A DNA stretch of 64,000 nt from assembly GCF_044891285.1 (NCBI RefSeq), contig NZ_JAUIYO010000016.1:1-64000 (forward strand), read 5' to 3'. Numbering within the stretch: position 1 is the first letter of the stretch; each line of letters begins with the position of its first letter. Below are positions 27,701 through 35,582 of this stretch, in pieces. Under the pieces are notes generated by a model. The model had not been told where the DNA came from. It searched no databases and saw nothing but the letters and a program-made list of their open reading frames with translations. Made by a program: the position numbers and the translations under genes. The DNA is from Pseudobacillus lumedeiriae (GTDB lineage: Bacteria > Bacillota > Bacilli > Bacillales > Domibacillaceae).

Positions 27701-28340
27701 CGATCGTCAACAAGAAATCGTCTTGCAAAGCGATGTAGAGAGCCGGACGTATACAGTTCCTTATACAGCCCGCTTAAAAGTAGCTGTTAATGACCATGTT
27801 ACACGAGGTGAGGAACTAACAGAAGGTTCCATTGATCCGAAAGAATACTTGAGAATTACTGATGTTTCTTCTGTTCAGGAATACTTGTTACGTGAAGTAC
27901 AGAAAGTATACCGTATGCAAGGGGTAGAAATCGGAGATAAGCACATTGAAGTAATGGTCCGCCAGATGCTTCGTAAAGTGCGCGTACTTGATGCCGGTGA
28001 AACGGATGTACTTCCTGGAAGTCTTCTCGAGATTCATCAGTTTAGAGATGCCAACGAAAAGGCATTGCTTGAAGGAAAGATGCCAGCAACAGGAAGGCCT
28101 GTTCTTCTTGGTATTACGAAAGCATCACTTGAAACGGATTCATTCCTGTCAGCTGCATCCTTCCAGGAGACGACTCGTGTCCTGACAGATGCTGCAATTA
28201 AAGGTAAGCGGGATGAACTTCTCGGCTTGAAAGAAAACGTGATTATCGGAAAACTTGTTCCAGCTGGAACGGGTATGCAGCGATATCGCAATTCGGAGCC
28301 AGTTTTAACTTCAACTGAAGAGTCTGTAACAGTCGAATAA
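24747..28340 (+). CDS. rpoC: RNA polymerase beta-prime subunit
   Basis: The 1197-residue catalytic subunit starts at TTG 24747, as in B. subtilis, behind GGGAGG. It shows the N-terminal zinc motif (CHCGKYKRVRY ... CDRCG) and the absolutely conserved NADFDGDQM, whose three Asp residues hold the catalytic magnesium. The second zinc cluster (CNTRHGVCKKCYG) and the trigger-loop region GEPGTQLTMRTFHTGG follow. Confidence 0.97.
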   Translation: MLDVNNFEYMKIGLASPDKIRSWSYGEVKKPETINYRTLKPEKDGLFCERIFGPTKDWECHCGKYKRVRYKGVVCDRCGVEVTKAKVRRERMGHIELAAPVSHIWYFKGIPSRMGLVLDMSPRALEEVIYFASYVVTETGETALEKKQLLSEKEYRAYRDKYGNKFQASMGAEAIKKLLQDIDLEKEVDFLKEELKSAQGQRRTRAIKRLEVIEAFRHSGNKPDWMILDVLPVIPPELRPMVQLDGGRFATSDLNDLYRRVINRNNRLKRLLDLGAPSIIVQNEKRMLQEAVDALIDNGRRGRPVTGPGNRPLKSLSHMLKGKQGRFRQNLLGKRVDYSGRSVIVVGPNLKMYQCGLPKEMALELFKPFVMKELVEKGLAHNIKSAKRKIERVQPEVWDVLEEVIREHPVLLNRAPTLHRLGIQAFEPTLVEGRAIRLHPLVCTAYNADFDGDQMAVHVPLSAEAQAEARMLMLAAQNILNPKDGKPVVTPSQDMVLGNYYLTLERENAIGEGMVFKDTNEAMIAYQNGYVHLHTRVAVAASSLNNQTFTEEQNSQLLITTVGKMIFNEILPDTFPYINEPTNTNLVIKTPEKYFVDPTENVKEYIQKQEIVAPFKKKILGNIIAEVFKRFKITETSKMLDRMKDLGFKYSTKAGITVGVADIVVLGEKEQILKDAQVKVDNVMKQFRRGLITEEERYDRVISIWSSAKDIIQGKLMASLDKRNPIFMMSDSGARGNASNFTQLAGMRGLMANPAGRIIELPIKSSFREGLTVLEYFISTHGARKGLADTALKTADSGYLTRRLVDVAQDVIVREDDCGTDRGLLIRSIKEGTEVIEPLEERLVGRYSRKTITHPETGGVIARENDLIDEDMTSVIINAGIEEVWIRSAFTCNTRHGVCKKCYGRNLATGQQVEVGEAVGIIAAQSIGEPGTQLTMRTFHTGGVAGDDITQGLPRIQELFEARNPKGQAVISEIDGVVTAINEGRDRQQEIVLQSDVESRTYTVPYTARLKVAVNDHVTRGEELTEGSIDPKEYLRITDVSSVQEYLLREVQKVYRMQGVEIGDKHIEVMVRQMLRKVRVLDAGETDVLPGSLLEIHQFRDANEKALLEGKMPATGRPVLLGITKASLETDSFLSAASFQETTRVLTDAAIKGKRDELLGLKENVIIGKLVPAGTGMQRYRNSEPVLTSTEESVTVE

Positions 28341-28395
28341 TACATGCTCATCAAGAAACATGTAATCGCTGGGAGACGAAGTGAATGATGTGATT

Positions 28396-28416
28396 GGAGC
28401 CGGTATATCCGGCTCC
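28396..28416 (+). other. Hairpin after rpoC
   Basis: GGAGCCGG and CCGGCTCC form an 8-bp stem around a short AT loop. The following sequence is A/T-rich but lacks a clean T-run, so it may be a weak terminator. Confidence 0.55.
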
Positions 28417-28438
28417 ATTAAATAATTTGCTTTTGCAG

Positions 28439-28467
28439 TTGACATTCAAAAATATGAATGATAATAT
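28439..28467 (+). promoter_or_regulatory. Promoter of the str operon (rplGB-rpsL-rpsG-fusA)
   Basis: TTGACA (28439-28444), a 17-bp spacer and TAATAT (28462-28467). The -10 region (ATGATAATAT) closely resembles that of the rplK promoter. Confidence 0.7.
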
Positions 28468-28512
28468 TATCAAGGTGCTCCTATGAACCACGTTACTTTG
28501 GAGGATGTTTAT

Positions 28513-28763
28513 ATGTCTTACGATAAAGTAGCAAAGGCCAAGAAGTTGGCAATAGGAACAAAACAAACAGTGAAAGCACTTGAAAGAAATCATGCACAGC
28601 AAGTAATCATCGCTGCTAACGCTAGCCCTCTTTTAATAAAAAAATAGAGGATCTGGCGAAAAGAAAAGCAGTGCCGGCTACTTATGTAGATTCTATGCTT
28701 AAATTAGGAAAAACATGTGGGATTGATGTCAAGGCATCAGCTGTTGCTATTATTAATGAATAA
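28513..28763 (+). pseudogene. rplGB: L7Ae-family RNA-binding protein (YbxF-like), frameshifted at an A7 run
   Basis: ATG 28513, 8 bases after GGAGG, opens a YbxF/L7Ae-family frame (MSYDKVAKAKK, GTKQTVKALE). It stops at TAG 28645 after 44 codons. Immediately before the stop is A7 (28638-28644). In the -1 frame the family continues without interruption (IEDLAKRKAVPATYVDS, MLKLGKTCGIDVKASAVA) to TAA 28761. One missing A explains the break. It could be a mutation, a sequencing error, or -1 slippage on the in-phase heptamer A-AAA-AAA. By family, the protein binds kink-turn RNA. It has the normal position between rpoC and rpsL. Confidence 0.85.
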
Positions 28764-28858
28764 TGTTTTTGCATGAAATTGCAAAGACTTTGTTTTTTAC
28801 TTTAAAATGGTCCACCTGGATGTGTGGGCTTAAGAAAAAAGGAAGGGAGGATCTTTAC

Positions 28859-29281
28859 ATGCCTACTATTAACCAGTTAGTGCGTAAACCTCGTAAATCA
28901 AAAACAACTAAATCCAAATCACCAGCACTTAACAAAGGCTACAACAGCTTCAAAAAAGTGCAAACGGATATTAATTCACCACAAAAGCGTGGAGTATGTA
29001 CTCGTGTTGGTACAATGACTCCGAAAAAGCCTAACTCAGCTTTACGTAAATATGCCCGTGTTCGTTTGAGCAATGGTATCGAAGTGAATGCTTATATTCC
29101 TGGGATTGGACACAACCTTCAAGAACACAGTGTTGTTTTGATCCGTGGAGGAAGAGTAAAAGACTTACCAGGGGTACGTTATCACATTGTTCGTGGTGCG
29201 CTTGACACTGCCGGTGTAGAAACGCGTCGTCAAGGCCGTTCTAAATACGGAATGAAGCGTCCAAAAGAAGCTAAAAAATAA
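28859..29281 (+). CDS. rpsL: Ribosomal protein S12
   Basis: S12 sits at the decoding centre and controls accuracy. The 140-residue protein begins MPTINQLVRKPRK and has TPKKPNSALRK, with the lysine where streptomycin-resistance mutations occur left unchanged. GHNLQEHSVVLIRGGRVKDLPG follows. ATG 28859 follows GGGAGGATC. The in-frame codons upstream have no ribosome-binding site. Confidence 0.97.
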   Translation: MPTINQLVRKPRKSKTTKSKSPALNKGYNSFKKVQTDINSPQKRGVCTRVGTMTPKKPNSALRKYARVRLSNGIEVNAYIPGIGHNLQEHSVVLIRGGRVKDLPGVRYHIVRGALDTAGVETRRQGRSKYGMKRPKEAKK

Positions 29282-29330
29282 ATCTCAGTTAAACATTAAA
29301 TGAAGCAATTATGTGGAAGGAGGAAATCAT

Positions 29331-29801
29331 ATGCCACGTAAAGGACCTGTAGCGAAAAGAGACGTACTTCCAGATCCAATGTACAACTCAAAGCTAGTTA
29401 CTCGTCTCATCAACAAAATGATGGTAGACGGTAAAAGAGGTAAATCACAAGCCATTCTTTACGCATCATTTGACCTTATCCGTGAACGTACGGGTAAAGA
29501 TCCAATGGAAGTATTTGATCAAGCAATTAAAAATATCATGCCAGTATTAGAGGTTAGAGCACGCCGTGTAGGTGGTGCAAACTATCAAGTGCCTGTTGAG
29601 GTTCGTCCTGAACGCCGCACAACTCTTGGTCTGCGCTGGTTAGTCAACTATTCTCGTCTGCGCGGCGAGAAAACAATGGAAGAACGCCTTGCAGCAGAAA
29701 TTCTTGATGCAGCGAACAATACAGGGGCTTCTGTTAAGAAACGTGAAGATACACACAAAATGGCGGAAGCAAATAAAGCATTTGCTCATTACCGCTGGTA
29801 A
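29331..29801 (+). CDS. rpsG: Ribosomal protein S7
   Basis: S7 nucleates assembly of the 30S head and contacts E-site tRNA. The 156-residue protein begins MPRKGPVAKRDVLPDP and contains RRVGGANYQVPVEVRPERR, the family signature. RBS GGAAGGAGG lies 8 bases before the ATG. In enterobacteria S7 autoregulates this operon; I do not see an obvious target here. Confidence 0.97.
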   Translation: MPRKGPVAKRDVLPDPMYNSKLVTRLINKMMVDGKRGKSQAILYASFDLIRERTGKDPMEVFDQAIKNIMPVLEVRARRVGGANYQVPVEVRPERRTTLGLRWLVNYSRLRGEKTMEERLAAEILDAANNTGASVKKREDTHKMAEANKAFAHYRW

Positions 29802-29847
29802 GATTAACTTTCAAAACTAACCAAACCAAGGAAGGAGAAAGACATAC

Positions 29848-31926
29848 ATGGCAAGAGAGTTCTCCTTAGAAAACACTCGAAATATCGGTATCATGGCACA
29901 CATCGATGCCGGTAAAACAACAACAACTGAGCGTATTCTTTATTATACAGGCCGAATCCATAAAATTGGTGAGACTCACGAAGGTGCATCTCAAATGGAC
30001 TGGATGGAGCAAGAGCAAGAGCGTGGTATTACAATCACTTCTGCTGCGACAACAGCGCAGTGGAAAGGCCACCGCGTAAACATCATTGACACACCTGGAC
30101 ACGTAGACTTCACTGTTGAGGTTGAACGTTCACTTCGTGTACTTGATGGTGCTGTTACTGTACTTGATGCCCAATCTGGAGTTGAGCCTCAAACAGAAAC
30201 TGTTTGGCGTCAGGCGACAACTTATGGGGTTCCACGTATCGTATTCGTTAACAAAATGGATAAAATCGGTGCGGACTTCTTGTATTCAGTAGGTACAATT
30301 AACGATCGTTTAATGGCGAATGCTCATCCAATTCAACTTCCAATTGGAGCTGAAGATGAGTTCCGCGGCATTATCGATTTAGTTGAAATGAAAGCAACTT
30401 TCTACGGAAACGACCTTGGAACTGACATCGAAGAAGGAGACATTCCTGAAGAGATGCAGGCTCAAGCAGAAGAGTACCGTGAAAAGTTAATTGAAGCTGT
30501 TGCAGAGTTCGATGAAGAAATCATGGAAAAATACCTTGGTGGAGAAGAAGTAACGATTCCAGAAATCAAAGCTGCGATCCGTAAAGGTACTTTGAATGTT
30601 GAGTTCTTCCCAGTTCTTTGTGGAACAGCCTTCAAAAACAAAGGTGTTCAATTAGTGCTTGATGCGGTAATTGATTACCTTCCAGCTCCAACAGATGTAC
30701 CTAACATCAAAGGTACACTGCCTGACAGTGATGAAGAAGTAACTCGTCCATCATCGGATGATGCTCCATTCTCAGCACTTGCATTTAAAGTTATGACTGA
30801 CCCTTACGTTGGTAAGTTGACGTTCTTCCGCGTATATTCCGGTATTTTAAATTCTGGTTCATACGTACAAAACTCAACTAAAGGCAAGCGTGAGCGTGTA
30901 GGTCGTATTCTGCAAATGCATGCGAACTCTCGTGAGGAAATCGCTGAAGTTCATGCAGGGGATATCGCTGCAGCAGTTGGATTGAAAGATACAACTACTG
31001 GAGACACTCTTTGTGACGAGAAAAGTCTTGTTATTTTAGAGTCTATGGAATTCCCAGAGCCGGTTATCTCTTTATCTGTTGAGCCGAAATCAAAAGGTGA
31101 TCAGGATAAAATGACAACTGCTCTTCAAAAACTTCAAGAAGAAGATCCAACTTTCCGTGCCGAAACAAACCCTGAAACAGGACAAATTGTTATTTCCGGT
31201 ATGGGGGAACTTCATTTAGATATCCTTGTAGACCGTATGCGTCGTGAGTTTAAAGTGGAAGCAAACGTTGGTGCGCCACAGGTTGCTTACCGCGAAACAT
31301 TCCGTGCTTCTGCTCAAGTTGAAGGGAAGTTTGCCCGCCAATCTGGTGGACGCGGACAATTTGGACATGTATGGATCGAGTTTACACCTAACGAAGAAGG
31401 TGCTGGTTTTGAATTCGAAAACGGCATCGTCGGAGGGGTTGTTCCACGTGAATACATTCCTGCTGTCCAAGCTGGACTTGAGGATGCACTGCAAAATGGT
31501 GTACTTGCTGGTTATCCATTGATCGACATCAAAGCAAGACTATTTGACGGTTCTTACCATGATGTTGACTCCAGTGAGATGGCATTTAAAATCGCTGCTT
31601 CTATGGCGTTGAAAAATGCAGTTTCCAAATGTAATCCAGTTCTTCTTGAGCCGATGATGAAAGTAGAAGTTGTTATTCCTGATGAATATCTTGGAGATAT
31701 TATGGGTGACATTACTTCTCGTCGTGGACGTGTAGAAGGAATGGAAGCACGCGGTAATGCACAAGTAGTTAAAGCATTCGTTCCACTTTCCGAAATGTTC
31801 GGTTATGCAACTTCCCTGCGTTCTAATACACAGGGCCGCGGAACGTATTCAATGCACTTTGATCACTACGAAGAAGTGCCAAAATCCGTTTCTGAAGAAA
31901 TTATCAAAAAAAATAAAGGCGAATAA
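29848..31926 (+). CDS. fusA: Elongation factor G
   Basis: EF-G catalyses ribosomal translocation with GTP hydrolysis. The 692-residue protein has G1 AHIDAGKTTTTE, G3 DTPGHVDF and G4 NKMDK. Domain IV contains the GGRGQFGHVWI region, and the C-terminal domain V is complete. Length and order are normal for the bacterial translocase. Confidence 0.97.
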   Translation: MAREFSLENTRNIGIMAHIDAGKTTTTERILYYTGRIHKIGETHEGASQMDWMEQEQERGITITSAATTAQWKGHRVNIIDTPGHVDFTVEVERSLRVLDGAVTVLDAQSGVEPQTETVWRQATTYGVPRIVFVNKMDKIGADFLYSVGTINDRLMANAHPIQLPIGAEDEFRGIIDLVEMKATFYGNDLGTDIEEGDIPEEMQAQAEEYREKLIEAVAEFDEEIMEKYLGGEEVTIPEIKAAIRKGTLNVEFFPVLCGTAFKNKGVQLVLDAVIDYLPAPTDVPNIKGTLPDSDEEVTRPSSDDAPFSALAFKVMTDPYVGKLTFFRVYSGILNSGSYVQNSTKGKRERVGRILQMHANSREEIAEVHAGDIAAAVGLKDTTTGDTLCDEKSLVILESMEFPEPVISLSVEPKSKGDQDKMTTALQKLQEEDPTFRAETNPETGQIVISGMGELHLDILVDRMRREFKVEANVGAPQVAYRETFRASAQVEGKFARQSGGRGQFGHVWIEFTPNEEGAGFEFENGIVGGVVPREYIPAVQAGLEDALQNGVLAGYPLIDIKARLFDGSYHDVDSSEMAFKIAASMALKNAVSKCNPVLLEPMMKVEVVIPDEYLGDIMGDITSRRGRVEGMEARGNAQVVKAFVPLSEMFGYATSLRSNTQGRGTYSMHFDHYEEVPKSVSEEIIKKNKGE

Positions 31927-31955
31927 TTGATTTATACTTTCTAATAAAGTATAAA
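31927..31955 (+). promoter_or_regulatory. Possible tuf promoter overlapping a hairpin
   Basis: TTGATT (31927-31932) and TATAAA (31950-31955) are spaced by 17 bp. The same stretch forms a perfect stem, TTTATACTTT/AAAGTATAAA, at 31931-31955. Confidence 0.45.
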
Positions 31956-31985
31956 TACTATTGTATGCTTTGGTATCTTTGAAGA

Positions 31986-32003
31986 CAGGGGGGATTCCCC
32001 CTG
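31986..32003 (+). other. GC hairpin in the tuf leader
   Basis: CAGGGGG and CCCCCTG form a 7-bp stem with a GATT loop, 57 bases before the tuf start. No T-run follows. A role in mRNA processing or regulation is possible. Confidence 0.6.
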
Positions 32004-32059
32004 ACTGAAAAGTCCCTATAAAATATAATTAAATTGACAACTCAAAGGAGGATTTCCTA

Positions 32060-33247
32060 ATGGCTAAGGAAAAATTCGACCGTTCCAAAACACATGCGAA
32101 TATCGGTACAATTGGTCACGTTGACCATGGTAAAACAACTTTAACTGCTGCAATCACAACTGTTCTTGCTAAAAAAGGCGGCGGTGAAGCAAAAGGTTAC
32201 GATCAAATCGACGCTGCTCCAGAAGAGCGTGAGCGTGGTATCACAATCAATACTTCACACGTTGAGTATGAAACAGATACTCGTCACTATGCGCACGTTG
32301 ACTGCCCAGGACATGCTGACTACGTTAAAAACATGATCACTGGTGCTGCACAAATGGATGGCGGTATCCTAGTAGTATCTGCTGCTGATGGCCCAATGCC
32401 ACAAACTCGTGAGCACATCCTTCTTTCTCGTAACGTAGGTGTACCTTACCTAGTAGTATTCTTAAACAAATGCGACATGGTAGACGATGAAGAACTTCTT
32501 GAATTAGTAGAAATGGAAGTACGTGACCTTCTTTCTGAGTACGATTTCCCTGGAGATGACGTACCAGTAATCAAAGGTTCTGCTCTTAAAGCTCTTGAAG
32601 GAGAAGCTGAGTGGGAAGAAAGAATCGTTGAACTTATGAACGCTGTTGATGAGTATGTTCCAACTCCAGAGCGTGACACTGAAAAACCATTCATGATGCC
32701 TGTTGAGGACGTATTCTCAATCACTGGCCGTGGTACAGTTGCAACTGGCCGTGTTGAGCGTGGACAAGTTAAAGTTGGTGACGTTGTAGAAATCATCGGT
32801 TTAGCTGAAGAAGCGAAATCTACTACTGTAACTGGAGTAGAAATGTTCCGTAAGCTTCTTGACTATGCAGAAGCTGGCGACAACATCGGTGCTCTTCTTC
32901 GTGGTGTTGCACGTGAAGACATCCAACGTGGACAAGTTCTTGCTAAACCAGGTTCAATCACACCACATACTAAATTTAAAGCTGAAGTATACGTACTATC
33001 TAAAGAAGAGGGTGGACGTCACACTCCATTCTTCACAAACTACCGTCCACAGTTCTACTTCCGTACAACTGACGTGACTGGTGTTGTTCAACTTCCTGAA
33101 GGCGTAGAAATGGTTATGCCTGGCGATAACATCGAAATGAACGTTGAACTTATTTCTCCAATCGCTATCGAAGAAGGAACTCGTTTCTCTATTCGTGAAG
33201 GCGGACGTACTGTTGGTTCAGGCGTTGTTTCTACAATCGAAAAGTAA
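32060..33247 (+). CDS. tuf: Elongation factor Tu
   Basis: EF-Tu delivers aminoacyl-tRNA to the ribosome. The 395-residue protein has G1 GHVDHGKTTL, G3 DCPGHADYV and G4 NKCDM, followed by two beta-barrel domains. Codon choice is strongly biased, as expected for the most abundant protein. RBS AAAGGAGGA lies 8 bases before the ATG. Confidence 0.97.
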   Translation: MAKEKFDRSKTHANIGTIGHVDHGKTTLTAAITTVLAKKGGGEAKGYDQIDAAPEERERGITINTSHVEYETDTRHYAHVDCPGHADYVKNMITGAAQMDGGILVVSAADGPMPQTREHILLSRNVGVPYLVVFLNKCDMVDDEELLELVEMEVRDLLSEYDFPGDDVPVIKGSALKALEGEAEWEERIVELMNAVDEYVPTPERDTEKPFMMPVEDVFSITGRGTVATGRVERGQVKVGDVVEIIGLAEEAKSTTVTGVEMFRKLLDYAEAGDNIGALLRGVAREDIQRGQVLAKPGSITPHTKFKAEVYVLSKEEGGRHTPFFTNYRPQFYFRTTDVTGVVQLPEGVEMVMPGDNIEMNVELISPIAIEEGTRFSIREGGRTVGSGVVSTIEK

Positions 33248-33256
33248 TCATTTTTC

Positions 33257-33290
33257 AAAAAAGCAGGCGGATTTCCGTCTGCTTTTTTTA
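33257..33290 (+). terminator. Rho-independent terminator after tuf
   Basis: AAAAAAGCAGGCGGA pairs with TCCGTCTGCTTTTTT. It ends the str operon. Confidence 0.93.
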
Positions 33291-33406
33291 TGCCATATGA
33301 AACTATATGTTTTGCAATTAGGGGTTCAGCTCTTTATTAAGAAGGGACTGCTGCTTTTAATGTAAACCGATCTTGTTTTAATTGATAGCTATTCTATTTT
33401 CTTCTA

Positions 33407-33435
33407 TTGAAATAAGAGACTGATGTATATATAAT
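33407..33435 (+). promoter_or_regulatory. Upstream promoter of the S10 operon
   Basis: TTGAAA (33407-33412), exactly 17 bp, then TATAAT (33430-33435). About 200 bp before rpsJ. Confidence 0.8.
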
Positions 33436-33475
33436 AGAAAAAGTGCACGAGGCGTAAAAATTATTTTAAATTAAG

Positions 33476-33504
33476 TTGCATAACTTAAAGAATTCGTGTA
33501 TACT
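33476..33504 (+). promoter_or_regulatory. Second promoter of the S10 operon
   Basis: TTGCAT (33476-33481), 17 bp, then TATACT (33499-33504), about 135 bp before rpsJ. Confidence 0.75.
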
Positions 33505-33510
33505 TAACAA

Positions 33511-33600
33511 TGTTGGTTTTTGACAGCGATGATGTGGAAGGTTGCTGATACACCCGGCCGCTTTGCCATGGCGAGTGTCGTTAGGATATTTCCACGGAGA
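33511..33600 (+). promoter_or_regulatory. Structured leader of the S10 operon
   Basis: GTGGAA (33534-33539) pairs with TTCCAC (33590-33595), closing a loop that contains further GC pairing. By analogy it could be a ribosomal-protein-controlled leader. No specific ligand can be named from the sequence. Confidence 0.5.
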
Positions 33601-33638
33601 ATGTCTATTATCAAATAGGCGGAAAAGGAGGGAAAATA

Positions 33639-33947
33639 ATGGCAAAAGAAAAAATTCGTATTCGTTTAAAAGCATATGATCACAGAATTTTAGATCAATC
33701 AGCAGAAAAGATCGTTGAAACAGCAAAACGTTCTGGTGCTAACGTATCGGGTCCAATCCCATTACCAACAGAGAAGTCTGTTTACACAATCTTGCGTGCG
33801 GTTCATAAGTACAAAGATTCTCGTGAGCAATTCGAGATGCGCACACATAAACGTTTAATCGACATCGTGAATCCAACACCACAAACTGTTGATTCATTAA
33901 TGCGTTTAGACTTACCGTCAGGCGTTGACATTGAAATCAAACTTTAA
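33639..33947 (+). CDS. rpsJ: Ribosomal protein S10
   Basis: S10 is a 30S head protein and also the NusE partner of NusB in antitermination. The 102-residue protein contains RIRLKAYDHR at the start and the signature GPIPLPTEKSVYTILRAVHKY. It is first in the S10-spc-alpha superoperon. RBS AAAGGAGGG. Confidence 0.97.
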   Translation: MAKEKIRIRLKAYDHRILDQSAEKIVETAKRSGANVSGPIPLPTEKSVYTILRAVHKYKDSREQFEMRTHKRLIDIVNPTPQTVDSLMRLDLPSGVDIEIKL

Positions 33948-33986
33948 TTTATTATAAAAAATATCAATATTCAGGAGGTGTGACTC

Positions 33987-34613
33987 ATGACCAAAGGAAT
34001 CTTAGGAAGAAAAGTAGGTATGACTCAAGTGTTCGCTGAAAACGGAGAACTCATCCCAGTTACCGTGATCGAAGCAGCAGCAAACGTTGTACTACAAAAG
34101 AAAACAATCGAAAACGATGGATACGAAGCTATTCAATTAGGTTTCGATGATAAGCGTGAAAAACTTTCCAACAAGCCAGCTAAAGGTCACGTTGCGAAAG
34201 CTAACACTGCACCTAAGCGCTTCATTCGTGAGTTCCGTAATTTCGGCAGCGAAGTAGAAGTTGGTCAAGAAGTCAAAGTAGATATTTTCGCTGAAGGGGA
34301 TATCATTGACGTAACAGGAGTTTCAAAAGGTAAAGGATTCCAAGGGGCAATCAAACGCCACGGACAAAGCCGCGGGCCAATGTCTCATGGATCTCGTTAT
34401 CATCGTCGTCCTGGTTCAATGGGACCAGTTGCTCCTAACCGTGTATTCAAAAACAAATTACTACCAGGACGTATGGGTGGCGAACAAATCACTATCCAAA
34501 ACCTGCAAGTAGTAAGAGTTGACGCGGATCGCAACGTTATCTTAGTAAAAGGAAACGTTCCTGGACCTAGAAAATCTCTAGTGAAAATCCAAAGTGCGAT
34601 AAAAGTAAAATAA
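33987..34613 (+). CDS. rplC: Ribosomal protein L3
   Basis: L3 binds near the peptidyl-transferase centre and initiates 50S assembly. The 208-residue protein has GILGRKVGMTQVF at the N-terminus and the extension loop segment GSMGPVAPNRVFK. RBS AGGAGGTG. Length normal. Confidence 0.97.
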   Translation: MTKGILGRKVGMTQVFAENGELIPVTVIEAAANVVLQKKTIENDGYEAIQLGFDDKREKLSNKPAKGHVAKANTAPKRFIREFRNFGSEVEVGQEVKVDIFAEGDIIDVTGVSKGKGFQGAIKRHGQSRGPMSHGSRYHRRPGSMGPVAPNRVFKNKLLPGRMGGEQITIQNLQVVRVDADRNVILVKGNVPGPRKSLVKIQSAIKVK

Positions 34614-34643
34614 TCGACTTTTTCTAGAAAGGAGGAAATAAGA

Positions 34644-35267
34644 ATGCCGAAAGTTACACTATTAAACCAAAGCGGAGCTGAAGTTGGTGAAATCGAACTG
34701 AATGATTCTGTTTTTGGTATTGAACCTAATCAACACGTTTTATTCGAGGCAGTAATGATGCAGCGTGCGTCTTTACGTCAAGGAACAAGCAAAGTGAAAA
34801 ATCGCTCAGAAGTGCGTGGCGGCGGCCGTAAACCATGGCGTCAAAAAGGTACTGGACGTGCTCGTCAAGGATCTATTCGCTCTCCACAATGGCGCGGAGG
34901 CGGAACAGTGTTCGGTCCAGTTCCACGTAGCTACAGCTATAAAATGCCGAAAAAAGTACGTCGCTTAGCGATTAAATCTGCTCTTTCTTCTAAGTTAGCA
35001 GAACAAAATATCGTGGTTTTGGAAGCATTATCTCTTGATGCACCAAAAACAAAAGAATTCGCAAGCGTATTGAAAAATCTTTCTGTGGACAGCAAAGCGC
35101 TGATCGTAACAGAAGCTTTAAATGAAAATGTTGCTTTATCTGCCCGTAACATCCCAGGAGTAACCGTGGTAGATGCAAGTGGTATTAGCGTTTTAGATGT
35201 TCTTGGACATGACAAACTAATCATCACTAAAGCAGCTGTTGAAAAAGTAGAGGAGGTGCTTGCATAA
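34644..35267 (+). CDS. rplD: Ribosomal protein L4
   Basis: L4 lines the nascent-peptide exit tunnel, a site of macrolide-resistance mutations. The 207-residue protein has the long basic loop with GGGRKPWRQKGTGRARQGS, with no deletion. It overlaps rplW at TAATG. In E. coli L4 autoregulates the S10 operon; Bacillus L4 is not known to do so in the same way. Confidence 0.97.
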   Translation: MPKVTLLNQSGAEVGEIELNDSVFGIEPNQHVLFEAVMMQRASLRQGTSKVKNRSEVRGGGRKPWRQKGTGRARQGSIRSPQWRGGGTVFGPVPRSYSYKMPKKVRRLAIKSALSSKLAEQNIVVLEALSLDAPKTKEFASVLKNLSVDSKALIVTEALNENVALSARNIPGVTVVDASGISVLDVLGHDKLIITKAAVEKVEEVLA

Positions 35268-35551
35268 TGGATGCTCGCGATGTTATTAAGCGCCCCGTTA
35301 TTACAGAACATTCAACTGAAGTTATGGCTGATAAAAAATATACGTTCGAAGTTGATGTGAAAGCAAACAAAACTCAAGTTAAAGATGCAATCGAAGAAAT
35401 CTTTGGCGTGAAAGTAGCAAAAGTCAACATCATGAACTACAAAGGTAAGTTCAAACGTATGGGTCGTTTTGCAGGTTATACAAACAAACGCCGTAAAGCG
35501 GTTGTTACATTAACTCAAGACAGCAAAGAAATCGAACTATTTGAAGTTTAA
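35267..35551 (+). CDS. rplW: Ribosomal protein L23
   Basis: L23 sits at the tunnel exit and docks trigger factor and SRP. The 94-residue protein has VIKRPVITEHS at the start and the docking region typical of the family. It overlaps the rplD stop by one base, which indicates coupling. Confidence 0.96.
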   Translation: MDARDVIKRPVITEHSTEVMADKKYTFEVDVKANKTQVKDAIEEIFGVKVAKVNIMNYKGKFKRMGRFAGYTNKRRKAVVTLTQDSKEIELFEV

Positions 35552-35582
35552 TTTAAGAATATAAGAAGAGGAGGGAAATGAC

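Noticed and set aside
29010..29050. Possible streptomycin-resistance change in S12
   Set aside because: TPKKPNSA keeps the wild-type lysine; the T-to-M change before it is not a known resistance position.
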